Shown piece by piece: positions 35,349 through 45,248 of a stretch of 64,000 nucleotides of DNA. Position 1 is the first letter of the stretch. Every line of letters begins with the position of its first letter. Below the pieces are notes generated by a model. The model saw only the letters and a program-made list of their open reading frames with translations. It searched no databases and was not told the DNA's origin. The stretch lies in the NCBI RefSeq assembly GCF_001857945.1, contig NZ_CP017770.1:2852001-2916000 (forward strand), read 5' to 3'. This stretch comes from Paenibacillus crassostreae. Lineage in GTDB: Bacteria; Bacillota; Bacilli; Paenibacillales; Paenibacillaceae. The position numbers and the translations under genes were made by a program.

Positions 35349-36662
35349 ATGATGAAACGATGGTTAGCATTAACGGTTAGTCTTGTGTTAATGGTAGGTC
35401 TGCTAGCAGCATGTGGCGGAAATGGCAACAATAAGACGAATACCGATTCACCTAACAATGCAGGAGAAGGGGCTTCATCGGAACCAGTTGAAATTAACAT
35501 GTTCACCGCTTCTCCAGAATATACGGAAGCATTCAATGCCTATATTGAAGAGTACAAAAAGGTAAAGCCTAACGTAACGATTAATCTAGAAATTATGCAA
35601 GCCGACTACAATACTGTACTTAAATCAAGAATTGCTGCAGGTAGTACACCGGATGTATTTCAAACGACAGCTGGTGGAGATATTGATACCTTTGCAGATT
35701 ATAGTGCTGACTTGACCAACGAGCCTCTTGCTGCAGCAATGACAGATGCTGTACGCAAGAATATGACATCATTAGATGGTAAAGTACTCGGATTTCCTAT
35801 CAAAGGTAATTTATTCACACTCATTTACAATAAAACATTGTTAAATGATGCAGGAATTACAGAAGTTCCTAAGACAATAGCTGAACTTGAAGATGCCATT
35901 ATTAAACTTGAAGCTAAAGGGATTACACCATTTGCAAATGCATACAAAGAATGGTGGGTATGGAAACATGTATTCCAGCATTTCGTAAATGCTGCTGCTG
36001 AGGATGCAGGTATCACTTCTCAAGAATTGGTGAACAAATTTATTGCAGGTGAAACAACATTTAACGAGTATCCTGTTCTATACGATAGCTTCTTTAAATT
36101 TGTTGATCTAACTGTGGAACACGGGACAGATAAGCCACTTGAACGCGACAGCAATGCTCAAATCAGTGACTTTGCTACAGGTGAAGCTGCATTTTTGACA
36201 GGTAAAGGTGCATGGGATGAAGAAGCCATTAAGAAGATTAGCCCAGACGCTGAATTCGGTATTATGGGGTATCCAGTAAGTGAGAAGGCTGAACAATCAT
36301 TGATTATTACAGGATCTGATCAGGCGCTACGTATTTACAAAGATTCAGAAGTAGCAGATGAAACAATAGAATTCTTTAATTGGCTCTATACTTCAGATTA
36401 TGGTGTATCATGGTTCTCGGAAGTTGCTAAGGTAATTCCTCCGATCAAAGATGCTCCGCTTCCAGAACTTGATATGCCTAAGCAAATGGATGAGATTCTT
36501 CAGACGAATAAATCAGGTGATTTAGCAATAAACTATTCCCTAGACACATTCCATCAGAAGTTCGGAGAATTGATGCAAGCCTATATCGGTAAAAGCTCAA
36601 CGAAAGATCAAACTGTAGATGAAATTCAAAAAGCTTGGATCCAATTCGGTTCAGCTCAATAA
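35349..36662 (+). CDS. Sugar-binding lipoprotein of an ABC transporter
   Basis: 437 residues. Lipoprotein signal with lipobox LLAACGG at about residue 22, then an Asn/Thr-rich linker. Extracellular solute-binding protein family 1 (MalE-like): VEINMFTASPEY, LIYNKTLLNDAGI, and FLTGKGAWDEE. The weak GGGGG ribosome site precedes ATG 35349. Partners are the permeases at 29873-31593. The substrate cannot be read from sequence. Confidence 0.92.
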   Translation: MMKRWLALTVSLVLMVGLLAACGGNGNNKTNTDSPNNAGEGASSEPVEINMFTASPEYTEAFNAYIEEYKKVKPNVTINLEIMQADYNTVLKSRIAAGSTPDVFQTTAGGDIDTFADYSADLTNEPLAAAMTDAVRKNMTSLDGKVLGFPIKGNLFTLIYNKTLLNDAGITEVPKTIAELEDAIIKLEAKGITPFANAYKEWWVWKHVFQHFVNAAAEDAGITSQELVNKFIAGETTFNEYPVLYDSFFKFVDLTVEHGTDKPLERDSNAQISDFATGEAAFLTGKGAWDEEAIKKISPDAEFGIMGYPVSEKAEQSLIITGSDQALRIYKDSEVADETIEFFNWLYTSDYGVSWFSEVAKVIPPIKDAPLPELDMPKQMDEILQTNKSGDLAINYSLDTFHQKFGELMQAYIGKSSTKDQTVDEIQKAWIQFGSAQ

Positions 36663-36685
36663 TAGAATAGAACATATTCATTGCA

Positions 36686-36726
36686 GAAACGGAACCACCC
36701 TAGATAGGATGGTTCCGTTTCTTTTT
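36686..36726 (+). terminator. Terminator of the sugar-binding lipoprotein gene
   Basis: GAAACGGAACCA ... TGGTTCCGTTTC, a perfect 12-bp stem, followed by TTTTT. Confidence 0.92.
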
Positions 36727-36781
36727 AATGATATGATCACTAATATGAATATTGAAATACATAAAGGAGATTGAAAAATAT

Positions 36782-37696
36782 ATGTCAATTGTACAAAGTG
36801 TAGTAGAACTTATAGGACAGACACCGATCGTCCGATTGTATCGTGTGGTTCCCGAAGGAGCGGCAGAAGTATATGTGAAGTTGGAAATGTTCAATCCTTC
36901 AGGAAGTGTTAAAGATCGAGCGGCATTTAACCTGATTGACACAGCGGAGAAAAGTGGAAAACTCTCTCCTGGAGGTACTATTATTGAACCTACCAGTGGG
37001 AATACAGGGATTGGATTAGCTATGATAGCTGCTGCCAAAGGATATAGAGCTATTCTTGTTATGCCCGATAATATGTCCAAGGAACGAATCAATATTCTAA
37101 AAGCTTACGGTGCAGAGGTTGTTCTAACACCTAGTAGTGAAAGAATGCCTGGTGCGATCGCCAAAGCATTGGAACTTAGGGAAGCTATTCCTGGGGGATT
37201 CATTCCACAACAATTCGAGAATGCTGCTAATCCAGATATTCATCGTGTCACGACAGCCCCAGAGATATTGGATCAAATGAATAATCAATTGGATGCATTT
37301 GTAGCTACTGCAGGCACAGGGGGTACCATTACAGGTACAGGTGAAACGTTGCGCCAGCATCTGCCACACATTTATATCGCTGTGGTAGAACCTCAAGGAT
37401 CTCCCGTTCTATCGGGTGGACAACCGGGTTCGCATAAATTAGTAGGAACGAGTCCAGGTTTTGTACCGGCCATCCTAAATACAAGTGTATATAATGAGAT
37501 TATTCAGATTTCAGATGTCGATGCGATTGGGATGATGAAGGATCTAGCTAGACTAGAGGGGATTCTTGTAGGGCCTTCCTCGGGTGCATCTGTGTTCGCG
37601 GCGATCCAAGTAGCAAAGAAATTAGGAACAGGCAAACGAGTTGTATGTATAGCTCCTGATACAGGAGAACGTTACCTAAGCATGGAATTATTCTAA
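36782..37696 (+). CDS. cysK: Cysteine synthase (O-acetylserine sulfhydrylase), PLP-dependent
   Basis: 304 residues from ATG 36782, 11 bp after AAGGAGA. PLP-binding Lys in PSGSVKDRAAFN, phosphate-binding/substrate loop PTSGNTGIGLAM, and the glycine loop TAGTGGTITGTGE. It makes cysteine from O-acetylserine and sulfide. CysK and CysM cannot be separated with confidence by eye. Monocistronic with a bidirectional terminator. Confidence 0.9.
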   Translation: MSIVQSVVELIGQTPIVRLYRVVPEGAAEVYVKLEMFNPSGSVKDRAAFNLIDTAEKSGKLSPGGTIIEPTSGNTGIGLAMIAAAKGYRAILVMPDNMSKERINILKAYGAEVVLTPSSERMPGAIAKALELREAIPGGFIPQQFENAANPDIHRVTTAPEILDQMNNQLDAFVATAGTGGTITGTGETLRQHLPHIYIAVVEPQGSPVLSGGQPGSHKLVGTSPGFVPAILNTSVYNEIIQISDVDAIGMMKDLARLEGILVGPSSGASVFAAIQVAKKLGTGKRVVCIAPDTGERYLSMELF

Positions 37697-37719
37697 AGGT
37701 TGGAATATAAGAGAAATGA

Positions 37720-37768
37720 AAAAAAATCGATAGGGACAATATGATGTATTGTTCTTATCGATTTTTTG
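37720..37768. terminator. Bidirectional terminator between cysK and the YolD-like gene
   Basis: AAAAAATCGATA-GACAAT paired with ATTGTTC-TATCGATTTTTT, with A- and T-tracts on both sides. Confidence 0.9.
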
Positions 37769-37775
37769 ATTTTTA

Positions 37776-38027
37776 TTAATCTCTAGGATAGTCCACTTTC
37801 ATAATGTCTAGAAAGGGTACTCTTATTACTTCTATATCATTCTGGATATGCACTAGTCGAGTTCGTGAATCCAAGGTCATGATGACACCTCTTACCTGTT
37901 CTTCTCGTCCCCAAACGGTTAGCATAATTTCACTGTCCTCGTATGTTGCTTCGACCAATTGATTTCCTAGCTCTTCCAATTCAAACTCATCCCGCGTAGG
38001 CCTTTTTGCAACTTTTGCCTTAGCCAT
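37776..38027 (-). CDS. YolD-like family protein
   Basis: 83 residues from ATG 38027 after GGGAGG. The central part (EATYEDSEIMLTVWGREEQV) and the C-terminal IPFLDIMKVD-like segment (VPFLDIMKVDYP) match the YolD-like family (PF08863). Such proteins usually sit next to a Y-family DNA polymerase (UvrX/YqjW); no such gene is here. Function not established. Confidence 0.8.
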   Translation of the reverse strand: MAKAKVAKRPTRDEFELEELGNQLVEATYEDSEIMLTVWGREEQVRGVIMTLDSRTRLVHIQNDIEVIRVPFLDIMKVDYPRD

Positions 38028-38293
38028 ATACATCCCTCCCTTACACAACAAACAAAGCCCTGTCTCAAGTATAACGTCAATTGCTACCCAAGTCATTGGC
38101 AATAGCATCAAGAGGTATGAATGCTGGTTATACCATTACTAATATACTAGAAGACCTAAATGGCACAAGGTGAAATTTAAGCGGGTAGACAAGGGGAGTA
38201 CTAAGGATGTATAGGTGTTAACAGCAGAAGGATGTAAATACATCATTGGGAGAGTATTGCTGTGATAAAATAGTTCTTCAGGGGCTTAAATGA

Positions 38294-38325
38294 GATCTTA
38301 TATAATTTTAAGGTCCTATTTTTTT
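38294..38325 (+). terminator. Orphan terminator-like hairpin
   Basis: GATCTTA-TATAATTT-TAAGGTC followed by CCTATTTTTTT. No coding frame of useful size ends before it on the plus strand. It may close a small RNA or be a decayed gene end. The rest of 38030-38470 shows no gene. Confidence 0.35.
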
Positions 38326-38475
38326 GTACGTAAATTAGGTGTTTTGATCAATAAATTATATAATTCGACAAAAAAATAGTCGTGTTACATGAAAAAATGA
38401 TGGATATATTTACAAATTAGTAGTAGAATGAGTCTCATTGTTGTTTATTGTCGAATAAAATTATCGATTTCATAT

Positions 38476-38558
38476 CTTAATAGGGCAAAACTACTGAAAA
38501 GTAGTGACGCAAAGCTATAGGGACTAATTCCTAAGGGGAAGTCAGCCAGTTGCAGCAA
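38476..38558 (+). ncRNA. c-di-GMP-I (GEMM) riboswitch aptamer
   Basis: The sequence carries the hallmark blocks in order: AGGGCAAAACTACTGAAAAG (P1b hairpin with GAAA tetraloop receptor context), GTGACGCAAAGCTATAGGG (conserved GACGCAAAGC), a variable P2/P3 hairpin (CTAATTCCTAAGGGGAAG), then CAGCCAGTTGC. This matches the GEMM-I consensus. It lies 150 bp before a chemotaxis receptor gene and is followed by an intrinsic terminator. Confidence 0.9.
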
Positions 38559-38561
38559 AAT

Positions 38562-38607
38562 GGATGATCTACAGCTGCTTTGTCAGTTTTTGTGGAACAT
38601 CCTTTTT
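38562..38607 (+). terminator. Riboswitch expression-platform terminator
   Basis: GGATGATCTAC pairs with GTGGAACATCC (11 bp with one A/A mismatch and one wobble), loop AGCTGCTTTGTCAGTTTTT, then TTTTTT. The 3' arm can alternatively fold into TGGAACA ... TGTTCCA (about 38592-38613), which would compete with it. Confidence 0.7.
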
Positions 38608-38733
38608 TGTTCCATGCCTAATCCAATGCGGACTAATGGATAAGAGAGTGATCGAGATTTTATTGTAAATGTAAAAGGCTAGTAGGAATTACATAATGAA
38701 GAGCACCATACTATGAAGACAAAGAGGAGATAT

Positions 38734-40503
38734 ATGATGAAGATGCCACAAATATTTAAAGGGATTATTAATAATAAAAGTATTGTCGTCAAAAACATGT
38801 TATGGACAAGTTTATTTATTATTTCGTCTGGAATTATATTAATTGCAGCAAGCTATTATATCCAAGGACAGGTTCTAACGAACCAATTGGAGTCGGATTC
38901 AAGGAAAATTATGGAAGCCTGGGAGAAAAAGGTTACAATGGAAGAGGCGTCCGAAGCGAAGGCGAATAAAGATCGTCAATCTCCGATCCAGAGAAAAATG
39001 GCAGAAGTATTTGCGGAATTGCCTGTTCAACATCCTAACGTAGCTCAAGGGTATTTATTTGGTCCTGAACTAACAAATGGTAATGAAACATCAATCATCG
39101 CTTTTTCAGATGAGACCATGGACATGCTTGCACAAGATGGACTAGAACTCGGAGCAATGTACCCGCAACCTGAAATTCATGCAGATGGTGTTAGAGAAAT
39201 GCTAGAGACCAAAGAAATGGCGTTTACCAAACCGTATGACGATGATTACGGTACATGGGTAACCGTTCTAACTCCATACCAGGATGCCGAAGGTACTATC
39301 TATGCCTATATGGGTATAGATGTCGATGCTAGCTTAATTAAGCACGGAAAGCAAGAATTGTTGAAATATACGTCGCTAGCTTTGCTGGTGACCCTACTTG
39401 TAATGATAACACTACAATATTTCATTACGAAGCGAACCTTCGCACCGGTGCAACATTTGATCAAGGCGTTGGAGAAATTAAGTAATGGAGATTTCAATGT
39501 ACAACTTGCAACAAGCAAGGATGAATTGGGTCAAGTAGCGGAGAAATTTAATACGACTGCAGTGAATATTAATCGCTTGGTTACGACGATTAAATCAATA
39601 TCTATACAATCGGCAGACCAATCCAAAGAATTATTCGCTACGTTGGAAGATAATCAACATATTTCAATGGAGATTACCACGAATATTGAAGAGATATCTG
39701 ATCAAGCGTCTCAACAAAGTAAGTCAATCATAGAGAGTGTAACTTCACTTGAAGAAATATCATCAGGGGTTAATACGATTGCAGGAAGTACCAATCAGTT
39801 GTCTGATACGTCAATGGATATGAGAGATCATTCCGAACAAGGTAGCGAGAATGTTGAACGGGTTATGAAGCAAATGGATGCTATTCATAAATCGGTACTC
39901 AACTCAGTGAGTTCGATGGAACAGCTGCAGAAACGTTCGGGACAGATTGGAGATATTGTTCAGGTGATTACTCAGATTGCTACGCAAACACAATTGCTAT
40001 CTCTAAATGCTAGTATCGAGGCAGCTAGAGCTGGAGAAGAGGGTAGAGGATTCGCGGTTGTTGCGAATGAGGTTAAGAAGCTATCTGAAGAATCAAAAAA
40101 ATCAGCAGAACAAATAACGGAGTTAATCCGATACATCCAAATGGAGACTCAAGTCGCAGTCGATGCGATCAATGAAGGCGAACATAATGTTGAAGTCGGA
40201 ATCGAGATTGTTCAAGAAACAGGTAAGTTATTTGCAACGATACAATCGGCTACAGAATCGGTTACAAGTCAAATTCAGGAAGTATCAGCTGCAACAGAAG
40301 AAATGGTAGCGGAGACGGAACAAATTACAGCTTCTATTAAACAGCTTGCGGTCATGGCAGAGAGAAATGCCGAAGTCTCGGAAGAGATCAAATCAAGTAC
40401 CCATGAACAACGTGAATCTTCTAATAAAATTGTGAACACGGCAGAGCATTTGAGTCAAATCTCGACTAAGCTTGAAGAATTAGTTATTCAATTGAAAGTT
40501 TAG
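38734..40503 (+). CDS. Methyl-accepting chemotaxis protein
   Basis: About 589 residues; ATG 38734 or 38737 follow AGAGGAG, while ATG 38713 precedes it. Membrane helices at about 22-45 and 220-242 bracket a ~175-residue extracytoplasmic sensor. HAMP follows ([18 protein letters not shown]), then a cytoplasmic signalling coiled coil with hairpin tip [20 protein letters not shown] and [13 protein letters not shown]. The gene is downstream of a c-di-GMP riboswitch, so receptor production is tied to the motility/biofilm second messenger. Only 70 bp separate it from the NRPS-like gene. Confidence 0.93.
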   Translation: MMKMPQIFKGIINNKSIVVKNMLWTSLFIISSGIILIAASYYIQGQVLTNQLESDSRKIMEAWEKKVTMEEASEAKANKDRQSPIQRKMAEVFAELPVQHPNVAQGYLFGPELTNGNETSIIAFSDETMDMLAQDGLELGAMYPQPEIHADGVREMLETKEMAFTKPYDDDYGTWVTVLTPYQDAEGTIYAYMGIDVDASLIKHGKQELLKYTSLALLVTLLVMITLQYFITKRTFAPVQHLIKALEKLSNGDFNVQLATSKDELGQVAEKFNTTAVNINRLVTTIKSISIQSADQSKELFATLEDNQHISMEITTNIEEISDQASQQSKSIIESVTSLEEISSGVNTIAGSTNQLSDTSMDMRDHSEQGSENVERVMKQMDAIHKSVLNSVSSMEQLQKRSGQIGDIVQVITQIATQTQLLSLNASIEAARAGEEGRGFAVVANEVKKLSEESKKSAEQITELIRYIQMETQVAVDAINEGEHNVEVGIEIVQETGKLFATIQSATESVTSQIQEVSAATEEMVAETEQITASIKQLAVMAERNAEVSEEIKSSTHEQRESSNKIVNTAEHLSQISTKLEELVIQLKV

Positions 40504-40573
40504 TATAGACATATCGCATTTGAAGATTGTTTGGGGGTTACCGAACTTATAGAGAGATAATAAGGAGCTGAAG

Positions 40574-43500
40574 ATGTTGAAAGCCATACTAAATAGTGAA
40601 ACTAAGAAAGATTACTGGGTAAGAGAGCTTCAGACTCCTTTGTCAGCATTAGACATGTATACAGATTTTCCCAAGCATTTGACTTCCAGAGAGGTTCAGA
40701 AAACGACATTAAAACTTGAAATAAACTCTGATGAAACGATTAAACTTAAGCATCTAGGTGATATGAGCGTGTGGATGCTTAGTTGTTACTTTGTATTTCT
40801 GTACAGAATGACGGGGGAAAGAGATTTAATTGTTGGAGTAAATGATGCAATAGGGAATGTAATACCACTTCGAGTGATATGGGAAGGCGATATTTCATTT
40901 CAGCAGCTATGTAACCAAATTACGGAGAAATTAAACACTGCCTATGAGGTTAGTGCCCCATTATCCGAAATTGAACAATTGACAGGGCAATCATCCATTA
41001 TGAGGACTATCTATGGTGAAGATGATACGGTCAAGGATAGCGATCTAAATTGGATTGTTCGTGAAAATGCCGGCGTATGGATTACTCATATCACCTATCA
41101 TAAGAACTTATTCAAAGAAAGCACTATTCTTAAATTTTCACGGCACTTCGAGTACATTGTAAAAGCAACGTTAGCCAATAACACGGTTTCCATCGGAAGT
41201 ATTCCGATCTTAACTGAAGAAGATATGAACGCATATGCTGAGCTCAATAGTACAAACAAAGAATGGTCTGAGATGTTAACGATCCCAGCAATGTTTGCGT
41301 CAGCAGTGGAGAAATATTCTAATCATGTTGCGCTTTCCTCGGATGAGGGGAGTCTAACCTACAGTCAATTGGATCGTTTATCGAATCAAGTGGCTCACAT
41401 GTTGGTGCAAAAGGGTGTTACTAAAGGTGAATTTGTTGCTATCTTCATGGAGAGAAGCATGGATGCCATTGTAAGTATGTTGGGTGTACTAAAGGCTGGA
41501 GGGGCGTATATTCCTCTTGATCCGGAGCATCCAGATGATCGGAATTCATACATTATTACAGACACTCAGTCCCACATCGTTATAACCAAAGAGAATTTTA
41601 CATCGAAATTACAAGAACTGTTAAGTGATAATCATTCGGAAGTGTCTATTTTTTGTCTGGACAAGCAGTTAGATGTGTATCCCGATAGCTCCGTAGATGT
41701 CATTCATGATCCTGAAGATATGGCTTATGTTATCTATACATCCGGTTCTACAGGCAAGCCTAAAGGAGCTATGATCGCACATGCTGGCGTTGTGAACCTT
41801 GCCTTGGGAACCAAGGAAGATCTCCAGTTTAATGAAGATGATATTATGTTGCAGTATTCTACATTCAGCTTCGATGCATCGGTTTATGACATGTACAGTT
41901 CACTGTGTAGCGGAGCTAGGTTGCATATCTTGAATAATGAACAGCGCTTCTCGATAGAATCATTTACCGCAGCTATTGAAGAAGTGAAAGCAACGCGTCT
42001 CTGTCTCTTACCAACCGTATTCTTCAATCAATTGTCTGCTCATCTAAGTAAGGAAGATGCATTGAAGTACAGCGTGATCAAGAGTCTCGTTGTGGGTGGT
42101 GAGGCGTTATCTGGTGAGTCCGTTCGAGTATTACAGAAGAAGCTGGATAAGAATATTATGATTCAAAACGTGTATGGTCCAACGGAGGTCACAGCATTAA
42201 CAACGGGCCATATCATTGATTATATCGTCGCAGAAGATGTATCTAGCATTCCTATTGGTAAACCTCTCACAAACTATGAGGTACTGATTGTGAACGAGAA
42301 TAATCAACCTTGTCCACTGAATGTGATGGGTGAAATGTTGATTAGTTCTGTGGGTATTGCTAAAGGGTATTTGAACTTACAGGAAAAGACGAATGAAGTA
42401 TTCATCTCGGATCCTATTTATCCGAATTCAGGCAAGCGATATTACCGTTCTGGGGATATGGTTATGCTACAAGAAAACGGAATTCAATACGTGAGTAGAA
42501 AAGATTTTCAGGTTAAGATTCGAGGCTATCGAATTGAGATCGGTGAAATTGAAGAAAATCTAATTAAACACGAGAACATCAAAGAAACAGCAATCATTGC
42601 TAAGGCAGAAGCAGATGGAACAAAGTATCTGGTTGCCTTCTATACAACGAAGAATGGGGAAGCGATAGCTAAAAGTGAGCTTGTCCAGTATTTGAATAAA
42701 AAGGTGCCATCTTATATGGTGCCAAGTCATTTCTACTACCTAGCGGAAATGCCTGTATCGCCTACGGCTAAGATCGACCGTAAACAACTTGCACGTTATG
42801 AAGTAGAGGTAACCGTAGAGGAGAACGCCGATTATGTAGCTCCCCGTAATGAATTAGAGCAGACGATCTCCGAAGCGTGGGAGAAGGCGATAAATCGTAC
42901 TCATATTGGTATACATGATGATTTCTTTGAAGTTGGAGGGCATTCTCTGAAGATTTTAGAGATTCTTGTTATTCTAAAACCACAGTACCCACAATTAAAA
43001 ATTAATGATTTCTTCGCATTTCCTACCATCGCAAAATTGGCAGAGAGAGTGGTTGACCTACAGAACACGATTGTCATCCAGAACAATATTGCTGACAGTA
43101 CGGACATGCAAAATCTAGAGGAATTTCCGAAATCGTTCGGAACGCATTCTTCTAGTGACGTAAAGGTATACAGTAATAAACATGTCCTATTAACAGGTGC
43201 TACGGGATATTTGGGTTCACATCTTCTATATGAACTAATTCAGAGATCTGAAGCAACCGTGTACTGTTTAGTGCGTTCTTCAGGTAATGATGATCCTTAC
43301 CAACGTCTTGTAGGAATTATGAAGAATTACTTTGGGGACAGCATCGGTTCGAAGCTTGAAGGTAGAGTTATTGCTATTCAGGGGGATTTGGAGAAAGAAA
43401 ACCTAGGATTGATTGATGAGGTCGCGGCATTATTACAGGATAAGATTGATTCGATCATCCATTGTGCAGCTGAAGTGAAGCATTTTGGCGATGCTGAGTA

Positions 43501-44290
43501 TTTCGCTAGAGTTAATGTAGAGAGCACGAATCGATTGCTTTCATTCGCTAGAGGGAAAGAACATGTTCGCTTTCACTTTGTGTCTACTCTAGGAATACCA
43601 GAAGATTTAGCATTAAGTGACCAATGGAATACGTTTGCTGAGCAGGATGCTTACGATTATTCCGTGAGTATTGAGAATGTATATACCAATAGTAAGCTGG
43701 AAGCGGAGAAATTAGTCGTTAGAACTTGCGAAGAGGAAGGCGTTGCGGCAACGGTATATCGTGTCGGGAACCTGTCCTGTCATTCTGAGACGGGCGCATT
43801 TCAGAATAACATAAACAATAATGCATTTTATCGAATGCTCAAAGCGATGTTACTTTTGAAAAAAGCTCCTCAGGTCCGTTGGCAAGTTGACTTGACACCG
43901 ATTAACTATGCGGGACAAGCGATTACCGCGTTAGCTCTAAGTGACGATACCGTAGGTAAGATGTTTCATATTTGTAATCCTGTGCAGATTCCGTATGAAG
44001 AGATGATTGAATCCTTCCACAAATACGGATATGATATAACCCTTTTGGACTGGGAACAGTACGAATCATGGCTGTTCGACAGTAGTCAGCCGAAGGAACA
44101 GACTGGATTGGAGTTGGCTATGGCCCAGCTTGAAGGAGATGGGGCTAAGAACTCCATTTATAGATTTGCTTGTCCTCAAACAACCGACTATTTACAGAAA
44201 TTAAATGTAGCGTGTCAAGTACCGGATGAGGGTTTCTTCCAGCGTCTTATTGAACATGCCATTGCGGTTGACTATTTCGATAAACCTTAA
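40574..44290 (+). CDS. Single-module NRPS-like protein with terminal thioester reductase (partial C, A, PCP, R)
   Basis: 1238 residues, ATG 12 bp after AAGGAG start. Residues 1-230 resemble only the C-terminal lobe of a condensation domain, without HHxxxDG. Adenylation domain about 240-730: A3 YTSGSTGKPKGAM (about 387), A4 STFSFDASVYDMY, A5 NVYGPTEVT, A8 VKIRGYRIEIGEIEE. Carrier domain with phosphopantetheine Ser in EVGGHSLKI (about 791). Thioester-reductase domain from about 870: NADP loop VLLTGATGYLG, catalytic Tyr/Lys in YTNSKLEAEK (about 1037/1041). It should activate an acid and release it as aldehyde or alcohol. No terminator separates it from the MCP gene, so both may be under the riboswitch. 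Confidence 0.88.
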   Translation: MLKAILNSETKKDYWVRELQTPLSALDMYTDFPKHLTSREVQKTTLKLEINSDETIKLKHLGDMSVWMLSCYFVFLYRMTGERDLIVGVNDAIGNVIPLRVIWEGDISFQQLCNQITEKLNTAYEVSAPLSEIEQLTGQSSIMRTIYGEDDTVKDSDLNWIVRENAGVWITHITYHKNLFKESTILKFSRHFEYIVKATLANNTVSIGSIPILTEEDMNAYAELNSTNKEWSEMLTIPAMFASAVEKYSNHVALSSDEGSLTYSQLDRLSNQVAHMLVQKGVTKGEFVAIFMERSMDAIVSMLGVLKAGGAYIPLDPEHPDDRNSYIITDTQSHIVITKENFTSKLQELLSDNHSEVSIFCLDKQLDVYPDSSVDVIHDPEDMAYVIYTSGSTGKPKGAMIAHAGVVNLALGTKEDLQFNEDDIMLQYSTFSFDASVYDMYSSLCSGARLHILNNEQRFSIESFTAAIEEVKATRLCLLPTVFFNQLSAHLSKEDALKYSVIKSLVVGGEALSGESVRVLQKKLDKNIMIQNVYGPTEVTALTTGHIIDYIVAEDVSSIPIGKPLTNYEVLIVNENNQPCPLNVMGEMLISSVGIAKGYLNLQEKTNEVFISDPIYPNSGKRYYRSGDMVMLQENGIQYVSRKDFQVKIRGYRIEIGEIEENLIKHENIKETAIIAKAEADGTKYLVAFYTTKNGEAIAKSELVQYLNKKVPSYMVPSHFYYLAEMPVSPTAKIDRKQLARYEVEVTVEENADYVAPRNELEQTISEAWEKAINRTHIGIHDDFFEVGGHSLKILEILVILKPQYPQLKINDFFAFPTIAKLAERVVDLQNTIVIQNNIADSTDMQNLEEFPKSFGTHSSSDVKVYSNKHVLLTGATGYLGSHLLYELIQRSEATVYCLVRSSGNDDPYQRLVGIMKNYFGDSIGSKLEGRVIAIQGDLEKENLGLIDEVAALLQDKIDSIIHCAAEVKHFGDAEYFARVNVESTNRLLSFARGKEHVRFHFVSTLGIPEDLALSDQWNTFAEQDAYDYSVSIENVYTNSKLEAEKLVVRTCEEEGVAATVYRVGNLSCHSETGAFQNNINNNAFYRMLKAMLLLKKAPQVRWQVDLTPINYAGQAITALALSDDTVGKMFHICNPVQIPYEEMIESFHKYGYDITLLDWEQYESWLFDSSQPKEQTGLELAMAQLEGDGAKNSIYRFACPQTTDYLQKLNVACQVPDEGFFQRLIEHAIAVDYFDKP

Positions 44291-44356
44291 AGCAATGAAT
44301 GTTGCGGTACGGGGCACAACTAAATTAGATTATTGTTTACAAAAACGATGATTACA

Positions 44357-44394
44357 CAGAAGAAGGGCTTCCGAATACGGAAGCCCTTCTTCTG
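44357..44394. terminator. Long perfect hairpin between convergent genes
   Basis: CAGAAGAAGGGCTTCCG and its exact complement around an AATA loop (17-bp arms). T-run is absent, but it separates the NRPS-like gene and lipL. Confidence 0.75.
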
Positions 44395-44405
44395 TGCGTG
44401 TGTAT

Positions 44406-45248
44406 TTATATATCTATATCATAGCGATGCCGTAATGTGGATGCCATTTCTAGAATATCAGCTGTCGTAGGCAAATAGACGTCTTCTACGTTCGATGAAC
44501 AATTTAGTGAGATCTGTTGTTCTCGAATGACACGTTTCACAGCTTCGGTAAAATTGGTGATTGGCTCTTTACCCATAGCCGTTAGTTCAACTAGACTTGC
44601 CGTACTGCCGTCCGTTACTATTGGATATTGAGAAGAGTCGGCATCAAAGGCTGCACGCTCATAGAAGCCTTGTACAAGTTGTGCTCGATCTTGCCCTGTA
44701 CCATCAACAATGACAAATGCCTGTACGATATAGGCATGAGCTTGCCTACGTTGGGCAATACCGCAGAATTTGCGCCCTGCGATACTTAAATCGAAGTCAC
44801 CGGGGCAATAAGCGCCTTGAATTTCTCCTTTATCTACTTGAGAACCTGTATGTAGTAGCGCAGTCTGAATCAGACGATACATCCGTTCAAAATCACGATG
44901 GAAATGCATATCTCCTTGACCTTGCTTAGGTATAATTAGTGAGATGTTAACGACACCAAGGTCGAGTGGAACAGCGGCACCACCGGAATTCCTGACACCC
45001 ACTTGGTATCCTTGAGATGCTACCCACTGTCTTCCTTGATTAGCATGGGGTAAGCGACTATCTCGAAGCCCCATAATAAAAGAATGGGGGTGACGCCATA
45101 GGTGACAGATTGCTGGTCCTCCGTTACCTGTATGCTTGCAGAGGATTTCGTCCAATGCAAATGAATAAAGCGGATCAGGATCCGTTAGCTCATTCATTCG
45201 ATCTAGAATAAGCATATGATCAAGTTCTGAATGGTTCGGTTCGTTCAC
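44406..45248 (-). CDS. lipL: Octanoyl-[GcvH]:protein N-octanoyltransferase
   Basis: 280 residues, GTG start with AAAGGGGAC upstream. Lipoate-ligase-like fold: RNSGGAAVPLDLGVVNISL, and the catalytic Cys148 in GAYCPGDFDLSIAGRKFCG. B. subtilis LipL (YwfL) carries its catalytic Cys150 in the same YCPGD context and has about 281 residues. It moves octanoyl groups from GcvH to E2 subunits. LipM and LplA are less likely because of the YCPGDFDLS motif. Monocistronic. Confidence 0.9.
   Translation of the reverse strand: MNEPNHSELDHMLILDRMNELTDPDPLYSFALDEILCKHTGNGGPAICHLWRHPHSFIMGLRDSRLPHANQGRQWVASQGYQVGVRNSGGAAVPLDLGVVNISLIIPKQGQGDMHFHRDFERMYRLIQTALLHTGSQVDKGEIQGAYCPGDFDLSIAGRKFCGIAQRRQAHAYIVQAFVIVDGTGQDRAQLVQGFYERAAFDADSSQYPIVTDGSTASLVELTAMGKEPITNFTEAVKRVIREQQISLNCSSNVEDVYLPTTADILEMASTLRHRYDIDI

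Noticed and set aside
44357-44394. Long perfect hairpin as a possible attachment site or IS end
   Set aside because: Position between convergent genes fits a transcription terminator/barrier; no repeat copy or integrase nearby.
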